In this document: positions 9,338 through 24,029 of the stretch, one piece after another
Layout of the letters: every line of letters begins with the position of its first letter
How positions within the stretch are numbered: the first letter of the stretch is position 1
NCBI GenBank assembly: GCA_943737045.1
Contig: CALSFV010000442.1
Coordinates: 62,001 to 126,000, forward strand
Direction of reading: 5' to 3'
DNA length: 64,000 nt
From: Parapristionchus giblindavisi
Taxonomy: Eukaryota; Nematoda; Chromadorea; Rhabditida; Diplogasteridae
The notes under the pieces: generated by a model
Told to the model about the DNA's origin: nothing
Seen by the model: the letters and a program-made list of their open reading frames with translations, nothing else
Databases searched by the model: none
Position numbers and translations under genes: made by a program

Positions 9338-12300
9338 TTAATTATTGATTGTTTGTTGATTCAGATTTGAATTTGACCGACGTCTTGCCTGGGACGTATG
9401 GTTTGGAGCTTCGTTCACAAAAGCCTGTGCTGGTGAAACCCTTGTCTTACGAGCCGTCACACCATAAGGTGGTCGAGTCGATGGTTTAGGTGTGCGGGCC
9501 GGTACCGGTACCGAAGGTACCGGTACCGAATAGGGTACCGGTACCGGTCCCGCAAGGTTCATTGCATCGTCCACCACAGCGGTCGAATTACCCGCTGAAT
9601 ATGAACATTCATTTGCTTTTTTTAAAAATTTTAATCATTTCATAGATCCAAACTATAGCAGTCTACTCAAATGATGTCACTGACTAGAAATTTACTGCAA
9701 GTTTACTACAAGTGAAATAACATTTGACGAAATGCATTACACTATTATTCACCACTTGCAGTAAACTTATGTTTAACTAGAAGTTGACTTGCATGTCTGC
9801 ATCAAGTGGGAATGATGAGTAAACTACTAGTTTTGAAATATCAGAAGGTTCCACGTAGATGAACAATATATAATGAAGAGTGGTTGAAACAGGTTGGCGA
9901 ATGATTAACACAAGGAGGGAGTCGAACCTACGTGCGGTTGCTCAATAGCGCCCCCGGATAGGCAGAGGTCGTCGGTTCGACTCCATCCTTGTGCCAATCA
10001 TTTGCCAGGCTGTATCAACTATGTTTCAAGATGATATGACTAAAGAAGCACTCAGAATCATAATTTATACTAGAACATATGGAGAGATACACTAATATAC
10101 ACTAATATATCCCTTGTTCTATAGAAAAACAATCCATCTAGGGCCTCAAATTCGAAAATATTTAAGATTAAACGAATAGTCGTATGCTCTGTTCAAAGGT
10201 TGCACAAAGAAAAGAAGATTCTCCTCTTTTTACATACTATCTCGGTTTTTTTGTTGTTTCAGTTCATTTCTTTTCTCAACTTTTTAACTTTGTAGACAGA
10301 ATACTCACATCTGAGAAATCCGACGATGTAGAAGACTACCATACAGACGAGCATATGGAGAGCCGCGATACCGATGCCAATATATCCCAGAAACTCCAAT
10401 GTTACGCTGGAACCAAAATTTCATTTCATTTTTTTCATTTTACACACATTTATCAAGAGCAGGAATTACGATCGATATTTTGCCCATGAGTATCTTCTTT
10501 GGCAAATTTTCGATAGTAATTCGTATAGTACTCTGGTATTTCAAAACTTAAAGTCATCGACTTGAAGTTTACTTTAAATCTACTTCAGGTAAGTCATGTC
10601 ACTTTTTCACTTTAAGCAGACTTATGTACATAGTGACGTCATACTTCAAGTAGACTTCATTTTAAGTAGACTTATAAGTCTTCTTAATGTGAAAGTGTAA
10701 GTACATTTCACGTTTCGAAATACCAGAGTATGATGAGAATCTTCGTCCTATCTTCTTATCATCTTACGATGGATATACTATTATAGATAGAGATACTTAC
10801 AATTCCCATTCATTAAAATGACGAAAGATGATCATGATGTGAATGACCACCAAGGGTAACAGAGGAAGAAACGCATACCAGAATGTGATCCTGAGAATGT
10901 TATTTACTATTAATTAATTAATTAATTAATTAATTAATTAATTTTTTTTAAACTGCAGTCGGGCACTAGGATGGATGAGAACTGTTGAACGAGATCTATT
11001 TACACACGAGACATCGCTAATGAATAGAACTATTCAAATAACTCAGATCATGTCGGTTCTCATTCTTTCGTTCTTATTCGACCTATTGACGTCATTCATG
11101 ATAAAGATTAGATGGCTTACATTGTATTGTAGTAGCTTCCTACTAAATGCCGATCAAAGAATACCGCAGAATATTCTACTCTGATTCTTCGATAATAATT
11201 CAGAGTAGTTGGAGGAAGTTTGGCTGAAAAAATTTGATACATCACATATTTTCTTGCACTCGAACACTTTGTACTTGATGCAACATCCTTGTGCTGTACG
11301 ATAAATAAGTAAATACAAGAATAAATAAACGATCAGACAGCAACATTAACCTATGATTTAAAGGAACACTCGTGCTTATATGAAAACCTAAGTTCCGGCA
11401 AAAAAAAATAAAAAAAATAAATATATAAATATATATATATATGCTCTCTCGTGTTCATTGTCTGCTCTGGTATTTTCAAACTAGTAGTTTACTTATAGAC
11501 TAGTAGACTAACTAGTAGTTCACTAGCCGTAGACTTGCTAGTGTACGGCTAGTTAAACGTAAGTTTAATGCACGTGGTGTACAGTCCCGCACGTTCGCGC
11601 TCCTTAAACGCGGCCCCCGCGGCCCGCTGCGTGGCCCGCTGCATCATGCCGCATCGATGAATATTTTTTTTCCAAACATTTCATTGCTTGTGATGGTTGC
11701 ATCATCAGATAATATTATTATCACCGCAGAAACGAAAATTTTTGGTTGAGTGTGGACAGCGTCACACAGCCAGCCGTGCCCCCGAAACGCGACGTGATGC
11801 GGCCTCCCGCGGCCCTCTGCGTGCCGCATCATGCCGCATCGATGAATAAATTTTTTATTCAAACTTTTCATTGGTTGCGATCATTCATTCATTCATCATG
11901 CGGTTGATTCATTGATTGGATGCATCATCATGTCCGCACCCTTATTTGATGATGCAACGATCACAAACAACGAATTGTTTAAAAAACAAAAAAAAATCAT
12001 CGATGCGGCATGATGCGGCACGCTGCGGGCCGCGGGGGCCGCAACCTGCCGCGTTTAGGGAGCGCGAACGTGCGACGCTGTCCACACTCAACCAAAAATT
12101 TTCGTTTCTGTGGTGATATTAATATTATCTGATGATACAACGATCACAACCAATGAAATGTTTGAAAACAATTATTCATCGATGCGGCACGCAGCGGGGG
12201 GGGGGGGGCGTGTTTAGGGAACGCGAACGTGCGGGACTGTATAATACTGTCGTCAAATGTTCTTTCACTTGTAGTAAACTAACAGCAAGCTGCTAATCTG

Positions 12301-13350
12301 TGACGTAACTACTAGTTTCTCTCTCACACTCTGGTATTATGCTCTGGTACACTCCGGTATTTTTTTAGTAAACTACTAGTTTGGAAATACCAGAGTGTGA
12401 GAGAGTGTTGTCAGAGCGGAGAGTAAAGTTAACACGGAGTGTGCTCTCTATACCACCTGTGTCGGCATCTACTATTTCATTTTTATTCATTTCAATTTTA
12501 AACAACATTCGGGACATTTGACACCCTATTATTATATTTGATACCCTGTAATTGCGATAAAGACACTCACAATTCCTATCTTCGTTCTCTAGATACCACG
12601 ACCATAGTTGAAGGAATCCAAATGGATAAAACCACAGTATGAGGTCGATCAAGGGAACGCAACTGAAAGATAAAGTTATTGATGAAATTGTGTTTGATTA
12701 ACGAAATGAATCTCTTTTCAACATTTATTATGTATTAATGAACAATGGTAAGTGCTCCGCTCGAAATTTTTTCCCTGATTTGCTTTTAATAATAATAATA
12801 ATAATAAATTTATCTGACCTCGGGGGGTATTTTAAGATTCATAATTTCTTTTCATTTATTGTTAGTGACTTTTCCGTTCAAACGTTCCGAAAAAGATTTT
12901 TTAAAGCGAGAAAGTGCTTCAGTTTCTTTTTTCATAGCAAAAGGCAGCTGAAGTTTCGTTGAGAAAGATCCCCGTTGAAAATAAGGGAAAATGATGCGAA
13001 ATAAATACGACTTACAATCGGAACAAGAAAAAAATCATTCCCTTATCGCTCTCATCAGCGCTGAGTGTAGATAGATATGGAGATAGAATGTGAAGGAAAG
13101 AGATGATGATTATATGAATCCAAACGAGGATTGCATACCTCTTCTCTCTTAAGTAAGACAACATGACGTACCTGAAACGAGTCACATTAAGGGACCGTAG
13201 CTGATTTGAAACGCTCCGCTCTGACAAAACACTCTCGTAGCCGAAGAAAGCGAGAGTCCATTGTCGGAGTGCTTCAAATTAGCTTGGGAAAAGAAGGTAT
13301 GAATACAATTCAAAGTGATAGGAAGAAAGAGTGAAGGTGTTCCATGAAAT
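9338..13350 (-). CDS. Four-TM membrane protein gene, copy 2 (5' end uncertain)
   Basis: Exons recognised by comparison: 13307-13350 (44 bases), 13016-13171, about 12560-12660 (ILWFYPFGFLQLWSWYLENE), about 11110-11225 (LPPTTLNYYRRIRVEYS), about 10800-10890 (TFWYAFLPLLPLVVIHIMII), about 10300-10410 (LEFLGYIGIGIAALHMLVC) and the tail exon with stop at 9338-9340. Phases match copies 0 and 1. The tail differs: it has a duplicated PVPVPYSVPVPSVPVP segment encoded by a string of GGTACC words (9508-9550). The expected first exon near 13440-13510 is degraded; it has no ATG in frame with the conserved donor and its alternative ATG frame stops after seven codons. Translation may start in exon 3 (YVMLSYLREKRYA), a different 5' exon may be used, or the gene may be dying. 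Confidence 0.5.
9878..10027. repeat. Second copy of the tRNA T-arm inverted-repeat element
   Basis: Same structure as 4598-4733, in the equivalent intron of four-TM copy 2. The core from CACAAGGAGGGAGTCGAACC to CATCCTTGTGCCA is unchanged. The right flank has six extra bases (GGCTGT) before ATCAACTATG. Surrounding intron is also nearly identical, so the lack of change reflects recent duplication or gene conversion rather than proven constraint. Confidence 0.5.
10531..10728. mobile_element. Hairpin MITE, CTCTGGTATTTC ends
   Basis: Orthologous position to 5231-5427 but in four-TM copy 2, so it was inserted before the duplication. Ends CTCTGGTATTTC and GAAACGTGAAATG-side complement TACCAGAG, flanked by TA. 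The interior again is built from AAGTAGACTT-type words. Confidence 0.6.
11577..12242. mobile_element. GC-rich compound foldback element
   Basis: Ends are TACAGTCCCGCACGTTCGCG on the left and the inverted GAACGTGCGGGACTGTA on the right, flanked by TA, in strong contrast to the AT-rich surroundings. Inside are four GC-rich blocks (GCGGCCCCCGCGGCC types) alternating with AT-rich blocks containing CATCGATGAATA and ACCAAAAATTTTCGTTT in both orientations, so the element is an inverted repeat of smaller inverted repeats. A run of 13-14 G lies near 12195-12208. An isolated end of the family (GTGCGGGACTGTA) occurs near 38163-38176. No credible coding frame. Confidence 0.65.
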
Positions 13351-14340
13351 CTAGACAAAAGAGTGATAGATCATTGAATAGGAAGAGACTCTATTGATTG
13401 ATCGGATAGCAACAGGGGTAATGCACGTGATTAAATTATGGCCTACTTTGAGCACGTGATCTTCATGACACCCACGTGTCCCTTCATCATTACTTCGATC
13501 GATTCACCAACATATTATTGATCGATTGGGTGAGAATGACCTACAATGGCCTATTGATCATATCTCCCATCATATAATAATAATAATAATAATTTATCGA
13601 TTCTTGAAAATTAGAATATAGCGGTATTAGGGAAATAATAATTATCGAATAAAATAGGAAGAACGATTATGACTTCATCTCAGCTTCTTTAGCACAATCA
13701 GTAACAGATTAAACACGAACAAAGTGATTATATAAATTGATAAGATGAGTATTACCGATTGGGACATCTTGAATTGTTTGAACTCTTTTATGTTGAGTTA
13801 AATCGTTGGTTTGGTTTAGTTGGTAGATTGATTATAAGTGCAGTAATTATTCAATGGGCAGTCATGCCATGATCCGAAGGTGCAAACTGACAAGGGAATG
13901 ACCTCAGTTCGCAGCCGCTGAATTGGTTAAAATTTTTGTCGTAAGTTGTGTAATAATACTATAATGTAATATAATATAATAATAATAATATAGAATATTA
14001 CCGGAGTTGTCAGTAAATGAAGAGCTCCATTCTGAAATTAAGAAAAAATTAAAATAAAGGGAAAATGTTGTTTCTTTTGTCCCATTTGAGAGAGGAACAA
14101 ATGTGTCCATAGCGAAGTGGAAGAATCAATGTTAAAGGCGCACCCCAAGCGAACTTTACACTCCGTATTGGCAATACTCTTTCGTAGACAAAGAAAGCGA
14201 GAGAGTGTGACCAGAGCGGAGAGTTTTAAATTAGCTTGGGGTGCCGCTTTAAAAGGTAGTGGTGAGTGGTAAAGGTAAATCCCGTTATTCAAGGCATACG
14301 ATATCGTGAGAACATTGCTAGTCCAGTGATAATCCAATGA

Positions 14341-14572
14341 TACACTCACGGCAAATTCTCTTAGATAAATGTTGTCTAACTGTTCAGCTATAGAGAAAGG
14401 TTAGCTTACTCCAAACTCTCTCAAAAAGACACGTTGGATAATACTCGCTCGCTCGAGATAGTAACGGGGACTGGGGTAAGCTAACTAAGTTAGCTCACAT
14501 ATGAGAGAACGTTTATCTAATTGTCGCACCTTAGAGGCTCAAATATGAGACAGTTTGCCGTCAGTGTAGAGG
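14341..14572. mobile_element. TA-flanked MITE with CACTSACGGCAAA ends
   Basis: Left end TACACTCACGGCAAATTCTC and right end inverted GAGACAGTTTGCCGTCAGTGTA form terminal repeats of about 22 bases with TA at the outer edge, fitting a non-autonomous Tc1/mariner-type element of 232 bases. The interior has smaller complementary pairs such as GTTAGCTTAC / GTAAGCTAAC. Confidence 0.65.
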
Positions 14573-15144
14573 AAGGTATGTCCTTGGTCCTTTAGTGCTC
14601 GGACCGTCTGTGAGAACCCAATTTAAAATACCTCAGAAAAGCAAAGCCAACGGGACTGTTCTTATCGTTTTGAGGACTGTAAGAAAAGTCCCACAATCAC
14701 GTCTGCTACTGTATTATTTAATGATGCTACGAAGATCTGATTGTTGCTAAATATGTTTTTATAAAACGCCTAAATCAAAGAAATAGTATGCTATGAAGCA
14801 GCTTTTATCATATATTTGATTTGTTGCTTTCATAAATGAAACAAATTTATTATGCTAATACATAATTTTATAAGTACTTTATCATTTCATTAACGACATC
14901 TCATAATACGATATACTACAGAACAGATATGACACAATTTAATACTACGAGTACATCAAACATCTTCAACAATACGGGTATAATTGCTTCCTTATCAAGC
15001 TCAACTATGAAAAGCAATATATAACGTGATAATAACATTGTTCATTGAATGTTAACACTTATTATATTGTTATATGATGCAGGTTATATAATATCAATAG
15101 AGTACATTTGTATGCTTATTAATAATAAACTTTCATAATATATT
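14573..15144. other. Intergenic, downstream of the srt gene
   Basis: AT-rich sequence with no exon-like open segment that continues a neighbour and no inverted repeat that I could delimit. It probably holds the 3' UTR of the srt gene near its right edge. Confidence 0.4.
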
Positions 15145-17898
<2,754 letters not shown>

Positions 17899-19547
17899 TG
17901 TTGATATATTAATATATATATATATTCTACAATGAAGAGTATTAATAAATTTCAAAGCATAACTGATTGTGTTCATGGATATGTAAAAAGTCAACGATAA
18001 GTATAGTTATTCAAGGTACACGAAGTCCTGCGGGAGATCACTGCTAGGCCGTTCATGACACAGATAAATGAGATCAAATACTTTCTTCATGATGTGGTTA
18101 GCGAGACGGGAAAATGAATGAATCTCGTGAATGAATGGTCACGACAAAAATTAAAAATTATAATTCACACGAAAGAGCTATAAGTACACTGTCTGTAAAA
18201 TTTGAAATGGGTATTTATTTTTGAATACTTAATGAGACGAACTTAATTAAACACCTCCACAGTACACAACGACTATATGAGAACGCAAGTTATAACACCT
18301 GGGAAACAAGATTAAACGAAGGCCGATAAATATGCCGCCGCTATCATGTTTCCTATTTCCTTATCCCTATATCAGGTATACCGCATAGCACTCAAAGTAC
18401 TGCTTAGATACACTGATCAAACTTGTACAAAGGGACGACCTTTATTGTAATGCACCTTTGTTGTAAACAATAACTAAAAACAGTAAGGCAGCTGTTTTTA
18501 AACTAAAATTGACAATAATAAATAACAAAAAAAAAGAATTTATTGGGCATCAGTGATATTTCGCCATTTCATAGGCCCGTATTTTAAGTTCACACCTCAA
18601 GCTAATTTGAAATTCTCCGCTCTGGCAATACTTTTTCGCCTTCTTTGTCCAAGAGAGAGTGGCTAAAATTAGCTCGCGTGTGTCTTTGAGAACTACTGAA
18701 GAGTAAGACAAATAAAACGGTGGAACCCTTCCGAACACCTATTTCACTGTAAAACATTACTTGAACATAAGGCATTTTTAAGATCGAAATATGATTCCTC
18801 CTTATGTATTTTGTTTGTTTGTTTTGATCTCTAGTTACTTTGACATGCATCACTATTTTAATTTTCCCAACTAGCTATAAAATTCTTGTTGCAGAATAGC
18901 TGAATATAGAGTTAGAAAAGATTATATTGGTCTGACGAGGAATCCATTCCCACCTTACGTAACAATGTTTACCAGCAAACATTATTCAATGATCTACCCT
19001 TGCTATTACTCAGAATCACTCAGAATCAATTTCTGTCAATTATTGTTATGGAATATAAACCAAAAAAAATCAAAAAAATTAAATACAAAATATGGAAAAA
19101 AACGTAAAAGGCAAACCCGATCTAATTTTACCCGCCGCTCTGACTCTAGTTGAGAAAGACAGCGAGAGAGTGTGACCAAAGTAGAGATTTTATAATTTGA
19201 AAAATTTCGTTAGTACGTCCTATACTATAATAATAATAATAATAATAATTTATTCACAATAAATAGTCAAACGTATAGTTAAACTGTAAAATGATATGCT
19301 GAATAAAATGAGAATAAAATATACAAACGTATGAGGATACTATACGATAATTCTCTCTTCTGTGCTAAATATACTCACATAGCAACATGTGTCATATAGA
19401 AACATAGTTAATACAATACTTTATTACGTTCGCGCAGTGTTGCGGTTAGTCATGGCAACACTGATCACTCCTTAATCATATATCTGTGAACTTTGCATAT
19501 ACCATCACACTACGACTGCATGCGTCAACTCTACCGGCAATATACAA
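17899..19547. other. Gene-free stretch with degenerate MITEs
   Basis: No exon series. A short motif shared with 14281 and 21582 (GTTATTCAAGGYACACGA followed by ATCACTGMTAGGCC) lies near 18006-18050. Hairpin elements of the GAGAGAGT family lie near 18595-18690 and 19125-19200. Confidence 0.5.
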
Positions 19548-19755
19548 CTCTGGTATTTTGCCACTTAAAGTCTACTTAAACTACGTCACAGACTTTAAGT
19601 AGACTTTAAGTAAACTTGAAGTGAAAGAACATTTGACGAAATGCATTACAGTATACCACACCACTTTAAGTAGACTTACGTCTCACTTTAAGTTTACTTA
19701 AAGTCTACTTAAAGTGGAAAAGTTTAAGTAGACTTTAAGTGGCAAAATACCAGAG
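19548..19755. mobile_element. Hairpin MITE, CTCTGGTATTTTG ends
   Basis: The clearest copy of this family here. CTCTGGTATTTTGCCACTT pairs with AAGTGGCAAAATACCAGAG. Almost all of the interior consists of AAGTCTACTTAAA and its complement, so the whole 208 bases can fold into one long hairpin around GAAATGCATTACAGTATACC. Sister copy at 52633-52828. Confidence 0.7.
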
Positions 19756-21213
19756 AAGGAACATGTAGGTTTCACTTACAATAGATGGATAACTGCTTAC
19801 TAGTTAATTGTTCTCTATTCCTTTCACTATTTGACTCAAACATAGACACATATTGGATGCCAAAAACCCAAAACCACGGAACCTTTATACAACACTGACG
19901 CATTGATGTTCCACTTCGACGTTATATTTGCATTTGAGAAATATTTTTACTATTGTTCGAAACTTATTGAAAGTTGAGCTCAACATCACAGAATTTGAAG
20001 ATCGATACATTAACTCATTTCAAAAATATAATACAATACAATGACCGTTATAAAGCATACAACCATTGGGAAGGAATGCTTGCTGCTCCGTTCTGGCAAT
20101 ACTCTCGCTCTCTTTCTTTGTCTACGAGAGAGTATTGCCAATGCGGGTGTAAAATTAGCATGGGATATTCCTTTAAATGATTGAACCCTTCCGACCTCTA
20201 CCTGACCAAAATTTACCTAGTTTTTCACAGTTATTCTTGATATTTACCCTAGGTGCGTCACGACTTTCGGCAAGACAATAAGATTGTTGCTTACGATTTA
20301 TTCAATGAATTTATTGGGGAATTGGTTTAATGCATCGAAACATTAACAGACTCAACATGACTTTTCTTGGGTTTTCTTATCGTCTTCCAGAGCTTGAGAA
20401 TTGCCTGTAAACTGTATTAAGTATTTGTTTTTAGATATAAACCTATATTTATATAATGTGTAATCTTCTCGCTTTTACTCATTTAGAGAATATACTTATA
20501 ATATTAAATCTTTTTCGAGTAATTAGATAGATCGTTACCAATCTAGCGCTCATTCGACGTGCCATGTATCCCATTGTTGAGGGAAATGTATTCACTGTGA
20601 AGAGAAGCTGAAAAATATTGATTAATCAACCAATACTTACTTATTCCTTCGGAGTAAACGCATTTTTATTGAGCATAGAGGAAAGAAGATCGGTACGGTG
20701 TTGGTTAGAAGCCAAACTTTGTCCCTAAACTGGACCCTCCACTTTCAAATGTTGCTGTTACAATTAGTGTCGCGATCGAAACGCGAACACAGTGCTACGA
20801 AGCTGCGGTATGTCAGACAAATTGAGATCAGTCTCATTCGGTTGTAAAATGTTTGGATTACCATTGCCAAAACCCAAAGTTCGCCTACCAAGGTGGGGAA
20901 ACGAAGCCATGGCGTAGAGAAATTTGATAAAACATCATATGGGAGAACAAAAGATGCGAAGAGGAGAATCATCGGAGTAATGAAGAATGTAAATGAAGTT
21001 ATAAGCTAAAAAATGAATAGGAAATATAAAATTAAATATGTTATTATGCTGTTCAAAAGAAGCGACAGAAAAGTAAAAAAAGTGAAAATTCTCCAAATTA
21101 ATCCTATCTTTTCGCTTTATTTAAACACAGCATAAAATAGCTCTTTCATATTGCTTGATTGAGGACAACTATCTCTCACAAGCGAAACGATTAGAAACTA
21201 AGAACAATATCCC

Positions 21214-21550
21214 AATACACGGCGGCTCAATGATAGTAACTAAGAAGCTCTTGCCGGAGAAAAAAAGTATCGCAAACTGAGTGATGATAAGCACTAAAAC
21301 ATCTAGGTTCTCCCAGCGCGAAAGTTGACTACGGTATATCTGGGCGCTCGCTTCTGACCAGACCTATCATCGAGTTTTACGATTCGCGAGACATGCCGAT
21401 ATGGCTTAGTGGGTAGAGCTTTTGTGTATCTATCCGAACCTCGCAGGTTCGAATCCCGCCCAGTGCAAATCAACTTTGCCGATTGTTCGTAATGCAAGAG
21501 GCTTCAAGCCAAAGTTAAATGTAGGGATTTCTCTTCATTGAACCGCCGTG
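21214..21550. mobile_element. TIR element with 9-bp target duplication and internal tRNA-like sequence
   Basis: Terminal repeats CACGGCGGCTCAATGA (left, after AATA) and the inverted TCATTGAACCGCCGTG (right) enclose 337 bases. Identical nine-base direct repeats CAATATCCC lie immediately outside (21205-21213 and 21551-21559), the signature of a MULE- or hAT-type insertion. The interior holds a tRNA-like stretch at 21393-21470. It occupies an intron of the chemoreceptor pseudogene. Confidence 0.75.
21393..21470 (+). tRNA. tRNA-like sequence (not expected to function)
   Basis: Box A TGGCTTAGTGGGTAGAGC and box B GGTTCGAATCC are both close to consensus and spaced as in a tRNA gene, with a T-arm of GCAGG/CCCGC (one mismatch). 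The acceptor strands (TGCCGAT against CCCAGTGC) do not pair and no clean anticodon stem is visible. A mature tRNA is unlikely, but the pol III internal promoter elements look usable. Confidence 0.45.
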
Positions 21551-22851
21551 CAATATCCCTGACTTTGTCTTTTGCACTGGTAAAGTTATCCCGTTATTCA
21601 AGGCACACGAATTCCTAGGATCACTGATAGGCCAGTGATAATTCTTTTAATAATGTGATACTGTGACGCGATAAAACTGTGTATGGAAAATAAATACAAT
21701 TGTACTTGTATCTTACAATTGTTATGAGCAATCTTGAAGCTTTTCTAGCAGCAACAATCGTTTTCTTCGGACGAACATTTGCCGATCCTTGCTGCATTCT
21801 TTTCTTTTGCAACCTTTGCACTGTAGAGATTTCCAGATAGCCAACCATGGGAAAAGCAACAATAATCGTACCGGCTAAGAAATATGCCGCTTAATGAAAA
21901 ATGAATTCAAAATCCTTAATATCTTGAGTGAAAAATTACCAAATTTGATTCTGCCAAAACTGCCAATCCGTTCCCCAAAAACGGCTATTGAAGAATTGTA
22001 TTGCAATGTCCAAGCAATTTCCGGGAGCTATGTGAAAAATTCAGTTAGTATACCGCGGATAATTTGACTACACAGCCACTAACCTGTAACACAATATCTC
22101 TTTCCTCTATTTCTATTCCGTTTATGATAAAGTTAGGCACGTTGAGAAATAAGATAGCTCCAATGACTGTCATGAATCGTATTTGCCTTCTAAAATCTTT
22201 TGGATCGTTTATTAAATATACCGATCTGCTAGCTTATGTACCTCATACTATCTGAATCTTTTTCTTCAAATATTATCCGCGATTGAAATCGTAGAATAAT
22301 ATAGGAAAAGGCCAACGCCGCTGTAACAGTAACAACAGCCAGTCCTCCCTGAATTACAATTTTTTCAAATTTTAAATTTTTGATTCAAAGTTAAAATAAT
22401 TTTTACTAGCATATACGATCCCGATACGCCAAGTTTGCACATGATTCCAGTACAGAGAAATACGGGGAACGGAAGTAGAGTATACAAATGCACCAATAGA
22501 AGTCGAGAAAAATGTTGGCAATCTTAATTTTTTTTGCAATATTTTACACTTTTATGAATATATTATATTATATTATACAACATTTACAATATATTATATT
22601 ATAATACTTACCTCGCCCGAAATTAAAGCTATTTTCATATCTTTAGCCATTTCTGGTGCATGATAAGCAGTTAGATAGATTGAGGGAATATGAACAATTA
22701 AGATATTGAAAGTACCGAAAATATAAGAGAATCTGAACAATCTATTGTGAAGAGTGATAAAACATGTATAAATACAAACATGCTACTGATCCCAGGTAGA
22801 TTCAAATCTCGGTCAATGTGAAGTCCATAGGGTAAAGTGTCGTGCATTACA

Positions 22852-23198
<347 letters not shown>

Positions 23199-24029
23199 AC
23201 ATATAATAGCACGCTATCTGTAAGGCTCAAGCAATCATTGGAGGGAAAACTTACCAAAAAAGAATTGATTTTTTCGGCATAAATTGTATCATGTTTTGGT
23301 TCTCGAGTGGAAAACCATGATGGACCATAAAATTCAAGTAAAATTTCACGGTAGTCAACCATTATAGATCGATGGCTACGGTATTTCTTACCGTATATCA
23401 ATTGATCTTTAGGGTTTTCCACTCGAGAGCCGACACATTCCAAAATAAACGGCAGCGCATATGCATCGAAATGTAATACGTTACGCCGTTACGGCCTAGG
23501 CGCGTAGGCAAATATAACGATGGATTAGTGATAAAGGCATATGATTGATTCTAGAAGCATAATACTAATACTTATATTTATACAGTTACGTGATGAAGAA
23601 AATAAAAATAAGTCACGTAAAAGAAAAAGGTCGAATACATAATTATTTCCCAGTAGAAAAACTTTCTTTCAGGCGCACACATCGCACTATATGCAATGAC
23701 GTCTAGCATTGGGCTAAAGGATATACGATTGTTCACATTGTAATATGAGAAATCATAAAAAAAAATAAAAAAAATATTATCCGTATAAAATGTACTTGCA
23801 TAATTGCATTGCTACTACTGCTAAACAGAGGAAGAACTATCGATTAACTCCCCACTATTTCCTCCTTTCCTTCCACGCTCTCTCTGATCTACCTCCTCTC
23901 TCACTGGTGCTCTATCTCTCTCTAACCATATAAATTCATTGTGGCAGTGGCTGGCTACTCACGTGCCAAATAAACAAGTGTATTTTATACGGTCAATAAT
24001 AAAGGTATCTATTGCCTCTTCATAAAGAT
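23199..24029. other. Gene-free stretch with shared repeat sequence
   Basis: No credible exon series. 23400-23440 holds a short inverted pair (TTTTCCACTCGAGAGCC against GGTTCTCGAGTGGAAAA near 23300). The part from 23600 (TTTCCCAGTAGAAAAACTTTCTTTCAGGCGC) occurs inverted near 35100, marking a dispersed repeat. Confidence 0.45.

Larger units (their letters stand above)
20327..22847 (-). pseudogene. Srh/Sri-type 7TM chemoreceptor pseudogene (10-base deletion)
   Basis: All exons of the paralogue set at 36.8-58.1 kb are present on the minus strand: ATG at 22845-22847 (MHDTLPYGLHIDRD), TM1-TM2 exon (SYIFGTFNILIVHIPSIYL), TM3 exon (about 22405-22525), AVVTVTAALAFSYIILRF, TM4 exon (FMTVIGAILFLNVPNFII), LPEIAWTLQY, TM5 with MVGYLEISTVQRLQKKR, TM6 (SFTFFITPMILLFASFV), TM7 (VNTFPSTMGYMARRMSAR) and the tail ending VNVSMH at the stop 20327-20329. 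In the TM3 exon TGCATTTG is followed directly by TATACTCTACTTCCG, ten bases fewer than the paralogue at 42981-43106, shifting frame to an early stop. Otherwise the splice sites and frames look sound, so the loss is recent. A transposon carrying a tRNA-like sequence lies in the intron between TM5 and TM6. Confidence 0.8.
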
